NCBI RefSeq assembly: GCF_020400655.1
Contig: NZ_JAINRC010000006.1
Location: 62,001 to 126,000, forward strand
Reading direction: 5' to 3'
DNA: 64,000 bases
Source: Streptomyces spinosus
GTDB lineage: Bacteria > Actinomycetota > Actinomycetes > Streptomycetales > Streptomycetaceae
A program made the position numbers and the translations under genes. The notes beneath the pieces are model-generated. The model made no database searches and was not told the origin of the DNA. It saw nothing but the letters and a program-made list of their open reading frames with translations. Shown here piece after piece: positions 8,210-16,852 of this stretch (position 1 is the stretch's first letter; every line of letters begins with the position of its first letter).

Positions 8210-9190
8210 TCACTGGTGGGAGCGCTTGACCTGGTCGTAGACCCATGCGTAGGTCCGTTCCAGCCCGTCGGCCAGGGAGACCGACGGCTCCCAGCCGTAG
8301 ATCTCGCGGATCAGGGTGTTGTCGGAGTTGCGCCCGCGCACGCCCTGGGGCGCGTCCAGCCGGTGGCTGCGCTCGCAGCGGATGCCGGCGATCCGCTCGA
8401 CGACGTCGACGAGCTGGTTGATGGTCACCAGCTCCGAGGAGCCGAGGTTGACCGGTTCGCCGCTGTCCCCCTCCATGATCATCTGGGTGCCGTGGAGGCA
8501 GTCGTCGATGTACATGAAGGAGCGGGTCTGCAGGCCGTCGCCCCAGATCTCGATCCGGTGGTCGCCGGAGAGCACCGCCTCGGCCACCTTGCGGCACACC
8601 GCGGCGGGAGCCTTCTCCCGGCCGCCGGCCCAGGTGCCGTGGGGGCCGTAGACGTTGTGGTAGCGGGCGACGCGGGTGGTGAACCCGTAGTCCTCCGTGT
8701 AGTGGCGGCACATGCGCTCGGAGAAGAGTTTCTCCCAGCCGTAGCCGTCCTCGGGCTGCGCCGGGTAGGCGTCCTCCTCGCGGAGCGCGGTGACGTCCGC
8801 GTCGGTCTGCTTGGCGGCGGCGTAGACGCAGGCGGAGGAGGAGTAGAAGTAGCGCTCCACCCCGGCCTCGTGGGCGGCCTGGAGCATGTGGGTGCTGGTC
8901 AGCACCGACATCATGCAGGCGGCCTTGTTGTTCTCGATGAAGCCCATGCCGCCCATGTCGGCGGCCAGCATGTAGACGTGCCGCGCGTCCCGGACGCCCG
9001 CGCGCGCGTTCTCCAGCAGCGACAGGTCGGCGATCACGTTCTCCGCGGCGTCGTGGACCTGGTACCACTCGTGCCGGGGCTTGACGTCGATGGAGCGTAC
9101 GGTCAGTCCCCGGGCCAGCAGGGAGCCCACGAGATGGCCTCCGATGAATCCCCCGCCACCGGCAACGACGACGTCGACCTGCTTGCCCAT
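8210..9190 (-). CDS. GDP-mannose 3,5-epimerase-like NAD-dependent sugar epimerase
   Basis: A 326-residue extended SDR enzyme. The NAD motif is VVVAGGGGFIGGHLVGSLLA; the catalytic area shows FYSSSACVYAAAK and YGWEK (Tyr-x-x-x-Lys). The stretch AADMGGMGFIENNKA plus SSACVY is distinctive for GDP-mannose 3,5-epimerase, which makes GDP-L-galactose/L-gulose, and less like UDP-glucose 4-epimerase or dTDP-glucose dehydratase. AGGAG lies ahead of the ATG at 9190; 27 in-frame upstream codons are ignored because they lack that site. It would supply a rare L-sugar nucleotide for the polymer. Substrate not proven from sequence. Confidence 0.8.
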   Translation of the reverse strand: MGKQVDVVVAGGGGFIGGHLVGSLLARGLTVRSIDVKPRHEWYQVHDAAENVIADLSLLENARAGVRDARHVYMLAADMGGMGFIENNKAACMMSVLTSTHMLQAAHEAGVERYFYSSSACVYAAAKQTDADVTALREEDAYPAQPEDGYGWEKLFSERMCRHYTEDYGFTTRVARYHNVYGPHGTWAGGREKAPAAVCRKVAEAVLSGDHRIEIWGDGLQTRSFMYIDDCLHGTQMIMEGDSGEPVNLGSSELVTINQLVDVVERIAGIRCERSHRLDAPQGVRGRNSDNTLIREIYGWEPSVSLADGLERTYAWVYDQVKRSHQ

Positions 9191-9240
9191 GGGCAACTCC
9201 TTTGTCCGAGGATCGGATGGCCTGATGCGGTAAAGCAATG

Positions 9241-9386
9241 CATATTTGTCCCTATTTAGGGGAAATGGCACGCCGACCTGTCCCTCGCGTCACCCGATGA
9301 CGACGCCGTGCGGACGGCCGCGCGCGGCTCCCGGATTCGCGCGCGCCTGTACGGCTTCATGAGGTACGGGCGCTATAACCCTGTTG
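9241..9386. promoter_or_regulatory. Divergent promoter region of the polysaccharide locus
   Basis: The 196-base gap between divergent units (9191-9386) holds a CCCTA-TT-TAGGG dyad at 9250-9261 in an AT-rich patch about 60 bases before the epimerase start. TATAAC at 9374-9379 lies eight bases before the ATG at 9387, a -10 position that would make a near-leaderless transcript. AGGGGAAAT occurs at 9258-9266 and again at 9397-9405 just inside the polymerase gene. Binding proteins are unknown. Confidence 0.4.
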
Positions 9387-10922
9387 ATGAGCTTTCAGGG
9401 GAAATACCCGGCTGGCGAAGACCTTCAGTGGCGCGAGGCCCCCGTCCGCAGCGTGGCCGCGGTCTCCCTCTGGGCCGTGGCGCTGCTGTTCCTGCTGCCG
9501 GGGCTGATCCTCCAGTCGGACGGCACGCACCTGTCGGTGGCGCTCGCGGTGCAGGGTGTGGTGCTGGCGCACACCGCCGTGGCCCTCGTCCGTGTGCTCA
9601 CCGCGACGACGGTGCGGCTCGTCGCCCTCGGTTTCTGGGTCTTCGCCTACGTCTGGCTCGGCCTCGCGCCCCTGGCACAACTCGCCACCGACACCTACCC
9701 CTGGCCCTACCGGACCGGCCAGGGAACCGCCCTGACGGCCGTGGCCGTCGTCGAACTCGGGCTCCTCGCGCACAGCGCGGGGACCGCCGTCGCCGCCCGC
9801 CGGGAGCGCACCCGTGCGGCCGGTCCCGGCGCCCGCCCGCCCGGGCCGGTGGAACGGCTGCTGTCCCGCCGCCTCGCACCCTGGCGCCTGCTGTCGCTGT
9901 GCGGGCTCGCCCTCGCCCTGGCGGCGCTGCTCCTACCCGGCCGGCCCGGCGGCGTCGGCGCCTACTTCACGAGCCGTCAGGCGCTGCGCGAGGCGGGCAT
10001 CGCCGACGGTTCGAACGACGCGTTCCTGGCGGCCGTGCGCAACTGGTCCCTGTCCGTCCCCGCGTTCTGGGCGCTGCTGGGGCTGATGCACGTACCGCGC
10101 GTGCCCGGCGGCGACCGTCTGCTGCGCGGTGCCCGCCGGCTGCTGCTGCCGCTGCTCATCGCCCTGAACGCCGTCGTCAACAACCCCGTCAGCAAACCGC
10201 GGTTCTGGTTCGGCACGGTCCTGCTGACCCTGCTGTTCGCCGTGCCCCGGCTGTGCCGGCCCCGCGCCTTCCGCGTCATCGCCGCCACCCTCATGGCGAC
10301 CGTGCTGCTGCTCTTCCCGTACAGCGACTACTTCCGCTACAGCGACCGCGAGCACTTCGCCGTCGTCTCCCTGTCCGCGCAGTTCACCACCAACGGCGAC
10401 TACGACGCCTTCCAGCAGGTGCAGACCGGCATCGACATGGCACGGGACCGGGGCTTCTCACCGCAGGACGCGCTGGGCCCCGTGCTGTTCCCGGTCCCGC
10501 GCTCGGTGTGGCCGGACAAGCCGGGGGACACCGGCATCACCCTGGCCCAGTACGCCGGTTACGACTTCCTGAACCTCTCCGCCCCGCTGTGGATCGAGAG
10601 TTACCTGTGGGCCGGCCCGCCCGCCGTGGCCGCCGTGTTCTTCCTGCTCGGCGCCGCCGGACGGCGCATGGACGACGTACGCCACCGGCTCCGCGACCGG
10701 GCGGGCAGCCTCGCCGCCTTCCTGGTCCCGGCGTTCGGCTTCTACCAGATCGTCTTCCTGCGCGGCAGCCTCCTGGGGATCGTCGGCCCGCTGACGCTGC
10801 TGGTGACCGTTCCGCTGCTCGTCACCACCCCCGCCGCCCGCGCGGCCCGGCTCGTCCCGTCGGCGCCGCCGACCGCACCCACCCGAACCGCACAGCTCCC
10901 CGGAACAGGAGGGCACCCGTGA
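9387..10922 (+). CDS. Wzy-like polysaccharide polymerase (multi-pass membrane protein)
   Basis: A 511-residue protein with about ten to twelve membrane helices (for example VAAVSLWAVALLFLLPGLIL and LLSLCGLALALAALLLP). A large extracytoplasmic loop after the middle helices carries YSDREHFAVVSLSAQFTTNG and FPVPRSVWPDKP, the layout of O-antigen/EPS polymerases and ligases. Sequence identity in this class is low, so the call rests on topology and on its place directly before Wzz- and Wzx-like genes. The ATG at 9387 has no ribosome site but follows a -10-like TATAAC. Its stop overlaps the next start (GTGA). Confidence 0.7.
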   Translation: MSFQGKYPAGEDLQWREAPVRSVAAVSLWAVALLFLLPGLILQSDGTHLSVALAVQGVVLAHTAVALVRVLTATTVRLVALGFWVFAYVWLGLAPLAQLATDTYPWPYRTGQGTALTAVAVVELGLLAHSAGTAVAARRERTRAAGPGARPPGPVERLLSRRLAPWRLLSLCGLALALAALLLPGRPGGVGAYFTSRQALREAGIADGSNDAFLAAVRNWSLSVPAFWALLGLMHVPRVPGGDRLLRGARRLLLPLLIALNAVVNNPVSKPRFWFGTVLLTLLFAVPRLCRPRAFRVIAATLMATVLLLFPYSDYFRYSDREHFAVVSLSAQFTTNGDYDAFQQVQTGIDMARDRGFSPQDALGPVLFPVPRSVWPDKPGDTGITLAQYAGYDFLNLSAPLWIESYLWAGPPAVAAVFFLLGAAGRRMDDVRHRLRDRAGSLAAFLVPAFGFYQIVFLRGSLLGIVGPLTLLVTVPLLVTTPAARAARLVPSAPPTAPTRTAQLPGTGGHP

Positions 10923-12508
10923 CCGGCCCCATCCACCTCTACGACCGGTACGACGAGCCGGACCAGCTACGCGACCAGCTGCGCCGGCTCCTGCGCCACC
11001 GTGCCGTCATCGCCCTCGGCATCGTCCTGGGGCTGCTCGGCGGCGCCGCCCTGGCCCTCTCCCGCGCCCACACCTACACCTCCACCAGCGAGGTCCTCGT
11101 ACGCTCCACCGCCGACCCCTTCGGCACGGTCAGCGTGGCCGCCGACAACCAGGTCAGCATGGGCACCGAGCAGCAGATCGCCGCGAGCACCGCGGTCGCC
11201 GTCCGCGCGGCACGCCTCATGGGCCAGGCCGACGGCAGGGCGAACGCTCTGGAGGAGGACCTGCGGATCACCAACCAGGCCAAGTCCCAAGTGCTGCGCT
11301 TCGAGTTCACCGCCGGCACCCCGGGGCGCGCGGCACGCGGCGCCAACGCCTTCGCCGAGGCCTACCTGGCCGACCGCAAGGCCCGCAACCAGGCCGCCGC
11401 CCGGCGGGCCACCCAGGGCGTGGAGCAGCAGATCAAGTCGGTGGAGGCCGCTCAGAAGAAGGAGACGGAGGACGACGACACCGCCAAGGCCCTGCAGAGC
11501 CGGCTGGACACCCTGCGCGAGCGCGTCGTCGACATCAACTCCCGCGACACCGAAGGAGGCGACATCGTCCGCCGCGGCGAGCCGCCCGCCCGGCCCTCGG
11601 TGCCCGGCCGGTCCGTCCTGCTCGCGCTCGGGCTGGCGGGCGGACTGGCCCTCGGCATCCTGCTGGCCTGGCTGCGCTCCGCCCTCGACACCCGCGTCCG
11701 GTCGGCCGACGAGGCCCGGGCCGCGCTGCGCACCCCGGTGCTCGGCCTGCTGCCCCCCGGGCACGGCGAGGACGACGACGACCTGCTCGCGGTCGGCCAC
11801 CGGGGCGGTGACCGGGCCGAGGCGCTGCGCGCCCTCGCCTACCGGCTGCGCGGCACCGGCCTGCGCGCCGGCACCGCCCGGCTCCTCGTCGTCTCCCCCC
11901 GGCGCGGTACCGCCACCGAGGAGGTCGCCGCGAACCTGGCCGCGGCCCTCGCCGAGGGCGGCGACGAGGTGCTGCTCGTGGACGCCGACCCCGGCACCGC
12001 CGCCCTCATGTCCCGGCTGCCACTGCTGCCGGACGACGCCCGCACGCCCGAGGACGCCTCCGCGCCGCCCGACGGCAGCCGCCTCGTCGACGCCGGGACC
12101 GCCGGGCGGTTCGCCTGCTGCGCCGGCGGCACCGGCACGCCCGACCGCGCGGGCGGTCCCGCCGCCGTCCACCGGCTGCCGGCCGGGTCCGGCTCCCGCA
12201 CCACGGTCGTCGTCGCCCGGCCGGTCCTGGAGCACGCCGACGCGTTGGCCCTCGCGCAGCGCGTCGACGGCGTACTGCTGGTCGCCGGTCTCGGCACCAC
12301 CCGGCGGGACGACCTCAGGCGGGCGCACGAGCTGATCGAGTGCTCCGGCGGGACCCTGCTCGGCACCGTGCTCGACGCCGGCCGCCGGCGCGGACGCCTG
12401 CGTGCCGTGCCGCGCCGCCGGCCCGCGCGCCCGGAGGCGGCGGAGACCGCCACCCCGGTCGTGGAGCTCCCGGCGCAGGACGACACGCTCTCGGTCTCCC
12501 GCGGATGA
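10919..12508 (+). CDS. Wzz/BY-kinase-like chain-length protein with degenerate ATP site
   Basis: A 529-residue polysaccharide co-polymerase. Membrane helix 1 is about residues 29-47 (AVIALGIVLGLLGGAALAL) and helix 2 about 231-252, enclosing an extracytoplasmic Wzz region with a Gln/Glu/Lys-rich helical stretch (about 160-205). The cytoplasmic half has a kinase-like Rossmann domain with VLLVDADPG (351-359), the Walker A-prime motif. Where a P-loop should be, residues 326-335 read SPRRGTATEE, without G-K-S/T, and no Tyr cluster ends the protein. It probably controls chain length without kinase activity. Translationally coupled to both neighbours. Confidence 0.75.
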   Translation: MTGPIHLYDRYDEPDQLRDQLRRLLRHRAVIALGIVLGLLGGAALALSRAHTYTSTSEVLVRSTADPFGTVSVAADNQVSMGTEQQIAASTAVAVRAARLMGQADGRANALEEDLRITNQAKSQVLRFEFTAGTPGRAARGANAFAEAYLADRKARNQAAARRATQGVEQQIKSVEAAQKKETEDDDTAKALQSRLDTLRERVVDINSRDTEGGDIVRRGEPPARPSVPGRSVLLALGLAGGLALGILLAWLRSALDTRVRSADEARAALRTPVLGLLPPGHGEDDDDLLAVGHRGGDRAEALRALAYRLRGTGLRAGTARLLVVSPRRGTATEEVAANLAAALAEGGDEVLLVDADPGTAALMSRLPLLPDDARTPEDASAPPDGSRLVDAGTAGRFACCAGGTGTPDRAGGPAAVHRLPAGSGSRTTVVVARPVLEHADALALAQRVDGVLLVAGLGTTRRDDLRRAHELIECSGGTLLGTVLDAGRRRGRLRAVPRRRPARPEAAETATPVVELPAQDDTLSVSRG

Positions 12509-14034
12509 CCGCCCCTGAGGCGACCGCCGCCCCCACCGCCTCGGACAGCGTCGCCGCCGCCGCGCGGGGCGGGTGGTGGGGTGTGGCGGGTTCCGCGACG
12601 AACGCCGTCTTCGCCTTCGTCTTCGTCGGCCTGATCACCCGCGCCCTCGGGGCGCAGGGCGCGGGCGCGGTCTTCACGGGCGTGGCCCTGTTCACCATCC
12701 TCAGCAACACCTGCAAGCTCGGTGCCGACACCGGGCTCGTCCGACTGGTCTCGCGGGACATCGCGGTGGGCGGCGGACGCACGGTGGGCGGTCTGCTGCG
12801 CGCGGCCGTCGTACCCGCGGCCGTGACCAGTACGGCGGCCGGCCTGGTCCTCGTGCTGTGCCCGGCGGTGGCCACCACGCTGCTGCCGCACCTGCCGCCG
12901 GCCGACGCGGTCGCCCTGGTCCGGCTCTTCGCGCTGTGCCTGCCCGTCGCCACCGTCGGACTGGTCCTGCTCGGCGCCACCCAGGGCCATGGCACCGTGG
13001 TGCCGTTCGTCGGCGTGGAGCAGGTCGGCAAACCGGTGCTGCGCGTGCTGATCGCCGTACCGGTGGCCGCCTGTGCGCCGGGCCTGCTGCCGCTGGCCGC
13101 GGCCTGGTTGCTGCCCGCGCTGGCCGGCACCCTGGCCGCCTGGCCGGCCCTGCGCCGCTGCCGCGCCCTGCGCGGCACCGCGTGGCCGGCCGTGCGCGGG
13201 GCCGTTCCCTGGCGCTCCTTCTGGAGCTTCGCGGCACCCCGCGCGATCTCGTCCGTCTTCGACATCAGCGCGGTCTGGGTCGGGGTCCTCCTGCTGTCCG
13301 CGCTGGCCACCGGCGCCGAGGCGGGCGTCTACACCGCGATCGGCCGCGTCGTCACCGCGGGCACCCTGCTGCAACTGGCCGTGCGGCTCGCCGTGGCACC
13401 CCAGATCAGCAGGCTGCTCGCCGTCGAACAGGTCGCCGAGGCACGCCATCTGCACCGCGTCTCGACCTGCTGGATCGTGCTCTTCTCCTGGCCGCTGTTC
13501 GTCCTCGTCGCCGCCTTCCCCCGGACCGTGCTGTCGGTCTTCGGCCCGGAGTTCGTCCACGGGGCGCCCGCCCTGGTCGTGCTGTGCCTCGCCTCGATGG
13601 TCAACGTGGCGGTCGGCAACGCCCAGACCGTTCTGCTGATGTCCGGCCGCAGCTCCTGGCACCTGGCCGTCACCGCGCTCGCATTCACGGTGCAGTTGAC
13701 GGTGGGCCTGCTCGCCGTGCCGCGGTGGGGCGTCGTCGGGGCCGCCGTGTCCTGGGGCGCGGCGATCGTGGTGGAGAACCTCTCGGCCGCGCTGCTCATC
13801 CGGCTGCGCCTCGGCTTCACGACCGTGGACCGGGGTTACACCACCGCGCTCGGGACCGCACTCGCCGTCTCGGTGGTGCTGGCCGCCGCGCGCTCACTGG
13901 GAGGTGACACCACGTCAGGACTCGCCGCCGGGATGACGTTGGGATTGTGTGCGTTCGGTACTACTTTGTGGTGGTATCGCAGGCCGCTGGGAGTGAGTGA
14001 GCTGGTCGGAGTCCTGCGCCGTCGCGCCGCATGA
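12505..14034 (+). CDS. Wzx-like polysaccharide flippase
   Basis: A 509-residue multi-pass membrane protein with about fourteen helices in the MATE/MOP-like arrangement. The first conserved segment is ARGGWWGVAGSATNAVFAFV followed by LITRALGAQGAGAVF, typical of oligosaccharide flippases. Later helices include SFWSFAAPRAISSVFDISAV. It would move undecaprenyl-linked repeat units to the outer face for polymerisation. ATG at 12505 overlaps the previous stop (ATGA). Lipid II or other exporters of the MOP superfamily look similar, but the context fits exopolysaccharide. Confidence 0.82.
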   Translation: MTAPEATAAPTASDSVAAAARGGWWGVAGSATNAVFAFVFVGLITRALGAQGAGAVFTGVALFTILSNTCKLGADTGLVRLVSRDIAVGGGRTVGGLLRAAVVPAAVTSTAAGLVLVLCPAVATTLLPHLPPADAVALVRLFALCLPVATVGLVLLGATQGHGTVVPFVGVEQVGKPVLRVLIAVPVAACAPGLLPLAAAWLLPALAGTLAAWPALRRCRALRGTAWPAVRGAVPWRSFWSFAAPRAISSVFDISAVWVGVLLLSALATGAEAGVYTAIGRVVTAGTLLQLAVRLAVAPQISRLLAVEQVAEARHLHRVSTCWIVLFSWPLFVLVAAFPRTVLSVFGPEFVHGAPALVVLCLASMVNVAVGNAQTVLLMSGRSSWHLAVTALAFTVQLTVGLLAVPRWGVVGAAVSWGAAIVVENLSAALLIRLRLGFTTVDRGYTTALGTALAVSVVLAAARSLGGDTTSGLAAGMTLGLCAFGTTLWWYRRPLGVSELVGVLRRRAA

Positions 14035-14121
14035 GCCCGGGCAAGGGTGTGCGGTCCGGGTGCGGCGGGCCCCGAGTCATTCCCCGCGTGTCGCCCACAC
14101 CACTGCCATCCGGGGTGTCCT

Positions 14122-15663
14122 ATGCGCCTGAGAAACCTCCCGTCGAGGGCGGCCACCAGTGCTGTCGCCGCCACGCTCCTGTGCTCCGCCGCCCTGCTCC
14201 AGCCCGCTCCCGCCACGGCCGCCGGCGATCCCAGGACGTCGTTCACGGCCGATCCGCTGACCACGTGGCAGACGAACGGCATCGTCTGGTCGCTGGCCTC
14301 CGCGCACGGTGTCGTCTACGTCGGGGGGACCTTCGACGCGGTGCGCCCGCCCGGCGCGGCGCCGGGCGAACGGGAGGTCCCGCGCCGCAACTTCGCCGCG
14401 TTCGACGCCGTGACCGGCGCCCTGCTGCCGTGCGCGCCGTCGTTCACCGGGGGCGAGGCGACCGTCCGCGCGCTCAGGACCTCGCCGGACGGCCGGGTGC
14501 TGTACGTGGGCGGCTCCTTCAGCCGCGTCGGCTCCGCCGGCGTGGCCAGTGCCGTCGCCCTGAACACGGCCGACTGCTCGCTGCGCGCAGATTTCCGCCC
14601 GGCGGTGTCCGCGACCGTCCGGGCGATCGACGTCACCGACCGCACGGTCTACCTCGGCGGCGACTTCCGCCGGGTCGACGGCCGGACCCGGCAGCGCATC
14701 GCCGCCCTCACCCCAGGCGGTGAGCTGCGGCCGTTCCGGGCCGACGTCGACGCTCCGGTGCGCGCGCTGTCGGTGGCGCCCTCGCACGGGAAGCTCTACG
14801 CGGGCGGTGACTTCGAGTGGGTCAACGGCCGGCGGGCCCACTCGCTGGTCGCCCTGGACTCCGCCGGCGGGGCGATCGAGCGCACCTTCCCGGACTGGCT
14901 GCCGCCCCGGTCGTCGGTGAAGTCGATCGCCCAGGACGGCAGCCGGTTCTACGTGGGCGCCGAGGGACACGGCGAGGGCGTCTTCGACGGCCGTATCGCC
15001 GGCCGGCTCGACGACGACCGGATGGTGTGGAAGGACACCTGCCACGGCGCCACCCAGGCCGTCCTGCCCTACCAGGGCGTCCTGTACAGCGCCTCGCACG
15101 CGCACGACTGCGGCGAGACCCCGGGCGGGTTCCCGGAGCGCCACGACCGGCAGCACCTGCTGGCCCAGTCGCCCGGGGACAGCAGGATCCTGCACTGGTT
15201 CCCCGACACCGACGAGGGGACGGGGGAACAGATCGGACCCCGGGCGCTGACGGTCGCCCGGGGCGTCCTCTGGGTGGGCGGCGAGTTCACCAAGGTCAAC
15301 GACGAGCCCCAGCAGGCCCTCACCCGCTTCGGACCCGGCCCCGACACCGGGGCGCCGAAGGTGCCCGCGCTCACGCTCGCCGCCCAGCGCCCCGGACGGG
15401 TCACCCTGCGCTGGAAGGCATCGTGGGACCGGGACGACGCGTCGCTCACCTACCTGCTCTACCGGGACGGCCGGCTGATCTCCCGGCAGAAGCAGTCGTC
15501 CACCTACTGGAACCGCCCGCTGATGAGCCACACCGACTCCGTGGCCGCCGGCACCCGCCACCAGTACCGGATCGAGGTGACGGACGGCACGAACACCTCG
15601 CGTAAGTCGCCGCCGTTGCGGGTGTCCGTGCCCGTGCAGGCGGGGGGTGACAGCGCGCAGTGA
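14122..15663 (+). CDS. Secreted DUF5122-type beta-propeller with C-terminal Fn3-like domain
   Basis: A 513-residue exported protein; the start at 14122 gives a clear signal peptide (AATSAVAATLLCSAALLQ, then ATAAG). At least five propeller blades repeat a pattern such as LYVGGSFSRVGS, VYLGGDFRRVDG, LYAGGDFEWVNG and LWVGGEFTKVND. The last ~100 residues (RVTLRWKASWDRDDASLTYL) look like fibronectin type III. It has no obvious catalytic residues and may bind the polymer or the cell surface. It follows the flippase after 87 bases and its stop overlaps the cytidylyltransferase start. Confidence 0.72.
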   Translation: MRLRNLPSRAATSAVAATLLCSAALLQPAPATAAGDPRTSFTADPLTTWQTNGIVWSLASAHGVVYVGGTFDAVRPPGAAPGEREVPRRNFAAFDAVTGALLPCAPSFTGGEATVRALRTSPDGRVLYVGGSFSRVGSAGVASAVALNTADCSLRADFRPAVSATVRAIDVTDRTVYLGGDFRRVDGRTRQRIAALTPGGELRPFRADVDAPVRALSVAPSHGKLYAGGDFEWVNGRRAHSLVALDSAGGAIERTFPDWLPPRSSVKSIAQDGSRFYVGAEGHGEGVFDGRIAGRLDDDRMVWKDTCHGATQAVLPYQGVLYSASHAHDCGETPGGFPERHDRQHLLAQSPGDSRILHWFPDTDEGTGEQIGPRALTVARGVLWVGGEFTKVNDEPQQALTRFGPGPDTGAPKVPALTLAAQRPGRVTLRWKASWDRDDASLTYLLYRDGRLISRQKQSSTYWNRPLMSHTDSVAAGTRHQYRIEVTDGTNTSRKSPPLRVSVPVQAGGDSAQ

Positions 15664-16208
15664 CCCGCATCGGATTCGCGCCCGGCGTCTACGACCTGTT
15701 CCACATCGGTCACCTCAACATCCTGCGCGAGGCGCGCCGGCACTGTGACCGCCTGGTCGCCGGAGTCACCTCGGACGACCTGGTGGTCCGTCTCAAGGGC
15801 AGGCCGCCGGTCGTCCCGCTCACCGAGCGCCTGCAGATCGTCGGCAGCCTGCGCTGCGTCGACGCGGCCGTCGTCGAGTCGAGGGAGGACAAACTGGAGA
15901 TGTGGAAGCGGGTCGGCTTCCACGTCATCTTCAAGGGCGACGACTGGCGCGGAACGCCCAAGTGGAACGAGCTGGAGCGGCGTTTCGCGGAGGTCGGTGT
16001 CGAGGTCGTCTACTTCCCCTACACCCTGCACACCTCCAGCACCCTCCTGCGCGGCGCCCTGGAACTGCTCGCCCGGAGCGAGCCGCCGCGGATCCCCTCA
16101 CGCCAGCTCGCGGAACCACTTGACCAGGAAGGCGGCCATGAACACGAGGTGGGCCAGCAGCAGAACGCAGTACACGCAAAGGAAGACGTGCTGGCTGCCC
16201 AGGAATAG
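15660..16208 (+). CDS. Cytidylyltransferase-like nucleotidyltransferase (TagD/GCT-like)
   Basis: A 182-residue enzyme of the glycerol-3-phosphate cytidylyltransferase type. It has the CTP-binding HIGH motif at residues 15-18 inside GVYDLFHIGHLNIL, GVTSDDLVV, the lysine-bearing FKGDDWRGTP, and HTSSTLLR in place of the usual RTxGISTT signature. It would activate a polyol- or alcohol-phosphate as a CDP derivative. GTG at 15660 overlaps the previous stop. The last ~37 codons overlap the convergent CDP-alcohol transferase gene by 111 bases and look like non-domain tail. The pairing suggests that its CDP product is used by that transferase. Confidence 0.82.
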   Translation: MTRIGFAPGVYDLFHIGHLNILREARRHCDRLVAGVTSDDLVVRLKGRPPVVPLTERLQIVGSLRCVDAAVVESREDKLEMWKRVGFHVIFKGDDWRGTPKWNELERRFAEVGVEVVYFPYTLHTSSTLLRGALELLARSEPPRIPSRQLAEPLDQEGGHEHEVGQQQNAVHAKEDVLAAQE

Positions 16209-16799
16209 GAAGCCGAGGCACGTCACGCCGTAGTCGACGGGCAGGAGCAGCAGGGACCGAAGCGCCGGCGCGGGCCCCGCCGGCGCCGGGGCCGCCGTCA
16301 GCCGCTTGAGCTGCTCGGTCAGGATGCCGGCGAAGAAGATCACCACGGCCGCCAGCTCGAACAGCATCGGGGCCAGCAGGAAGGCGGGGTCGGGCAGGGA
16401 GAAGAACCGGTAGAACGACACCAGGACGACCAGGTGCACCGTGACCAGCTTGACGCAGTCCAGCACATGGTCCAGCCACTCGCCGGACGGGCTTCCGGAG
16501 CGCTGCGTGCGGGCGAGTTGTCCGTCCGCCGCGTCGAGGGCGAACCCCACGGCCAGGGCCGCGCAGACGCAGACCGCCAGCCCCGGACCGGGTCGCACCA
16601 GCGCCACGGCGGCCAGGGCCGGAAAGGTGAACAGGGCCCCGAGCACCGTCAGCTGGTTGGGGGTCGCACCGACCCGGTAGGCCAGGGCCGCGAGGACGCG
16701 GCCGGCCGGACGGTTGACGAACAGGGTGTAGACCGACGCCCCCTTCGCGGGCTTCTGAGCCGCCGACATGTACCTGAGCACCTCGATGAACCCGGTCAT
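16098..16799 (-). CDS. CDP-alcohol phosphatidyltransferase family protein
   Basis: A 233-residue membrane enzyme with about six helices. The family signature D-x2-D-G-x2-A-R-x8-G-x3-D-x3-D is complete: Asp89, Asp92, Gly93, Ala96, Arg97, Gly106, Asp110 and Asp114. Such enzymes displace CMP from a CDP-alcohol. AGGAG precedes the start at 16799. Next to a cytidylyltransferase and an exopolysaccharide cluster, a role in decorating a lipid or polymer with a polyol phosphate is likelier than routine phospholipid synthesis, but this is inference. Its 3' end overlaps the cytidylyltransferase gene. Confidence 0.85.
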   Translation of the reverse strand: MTGFIEVLRYMSAAQKPAKGASVYTLFVNRPAGRVLAALAYRVGATPNQLTVLGALFTFPALAAVALVRPGPGLAVCVCAALAVGFALDAADGQLARTQRSGSPSGEWLDHVLDCVKLVTVHLVVLVSFYRFFSLPDPAFLLAPMLFELAAVVIFFAGILTEQLKRLTAAPAPAGPAPALRSLLLLPVDYGVTCLGFLFLGSQHVFLCVYCVLLLAHLVFMAAFLVKWFRELA

Positions 16800-16852
16800 T
16801 TAGCTCCTTATTGTCTGGAAAGAAGGGGATTATGACAGAAGGGGATGGATCG

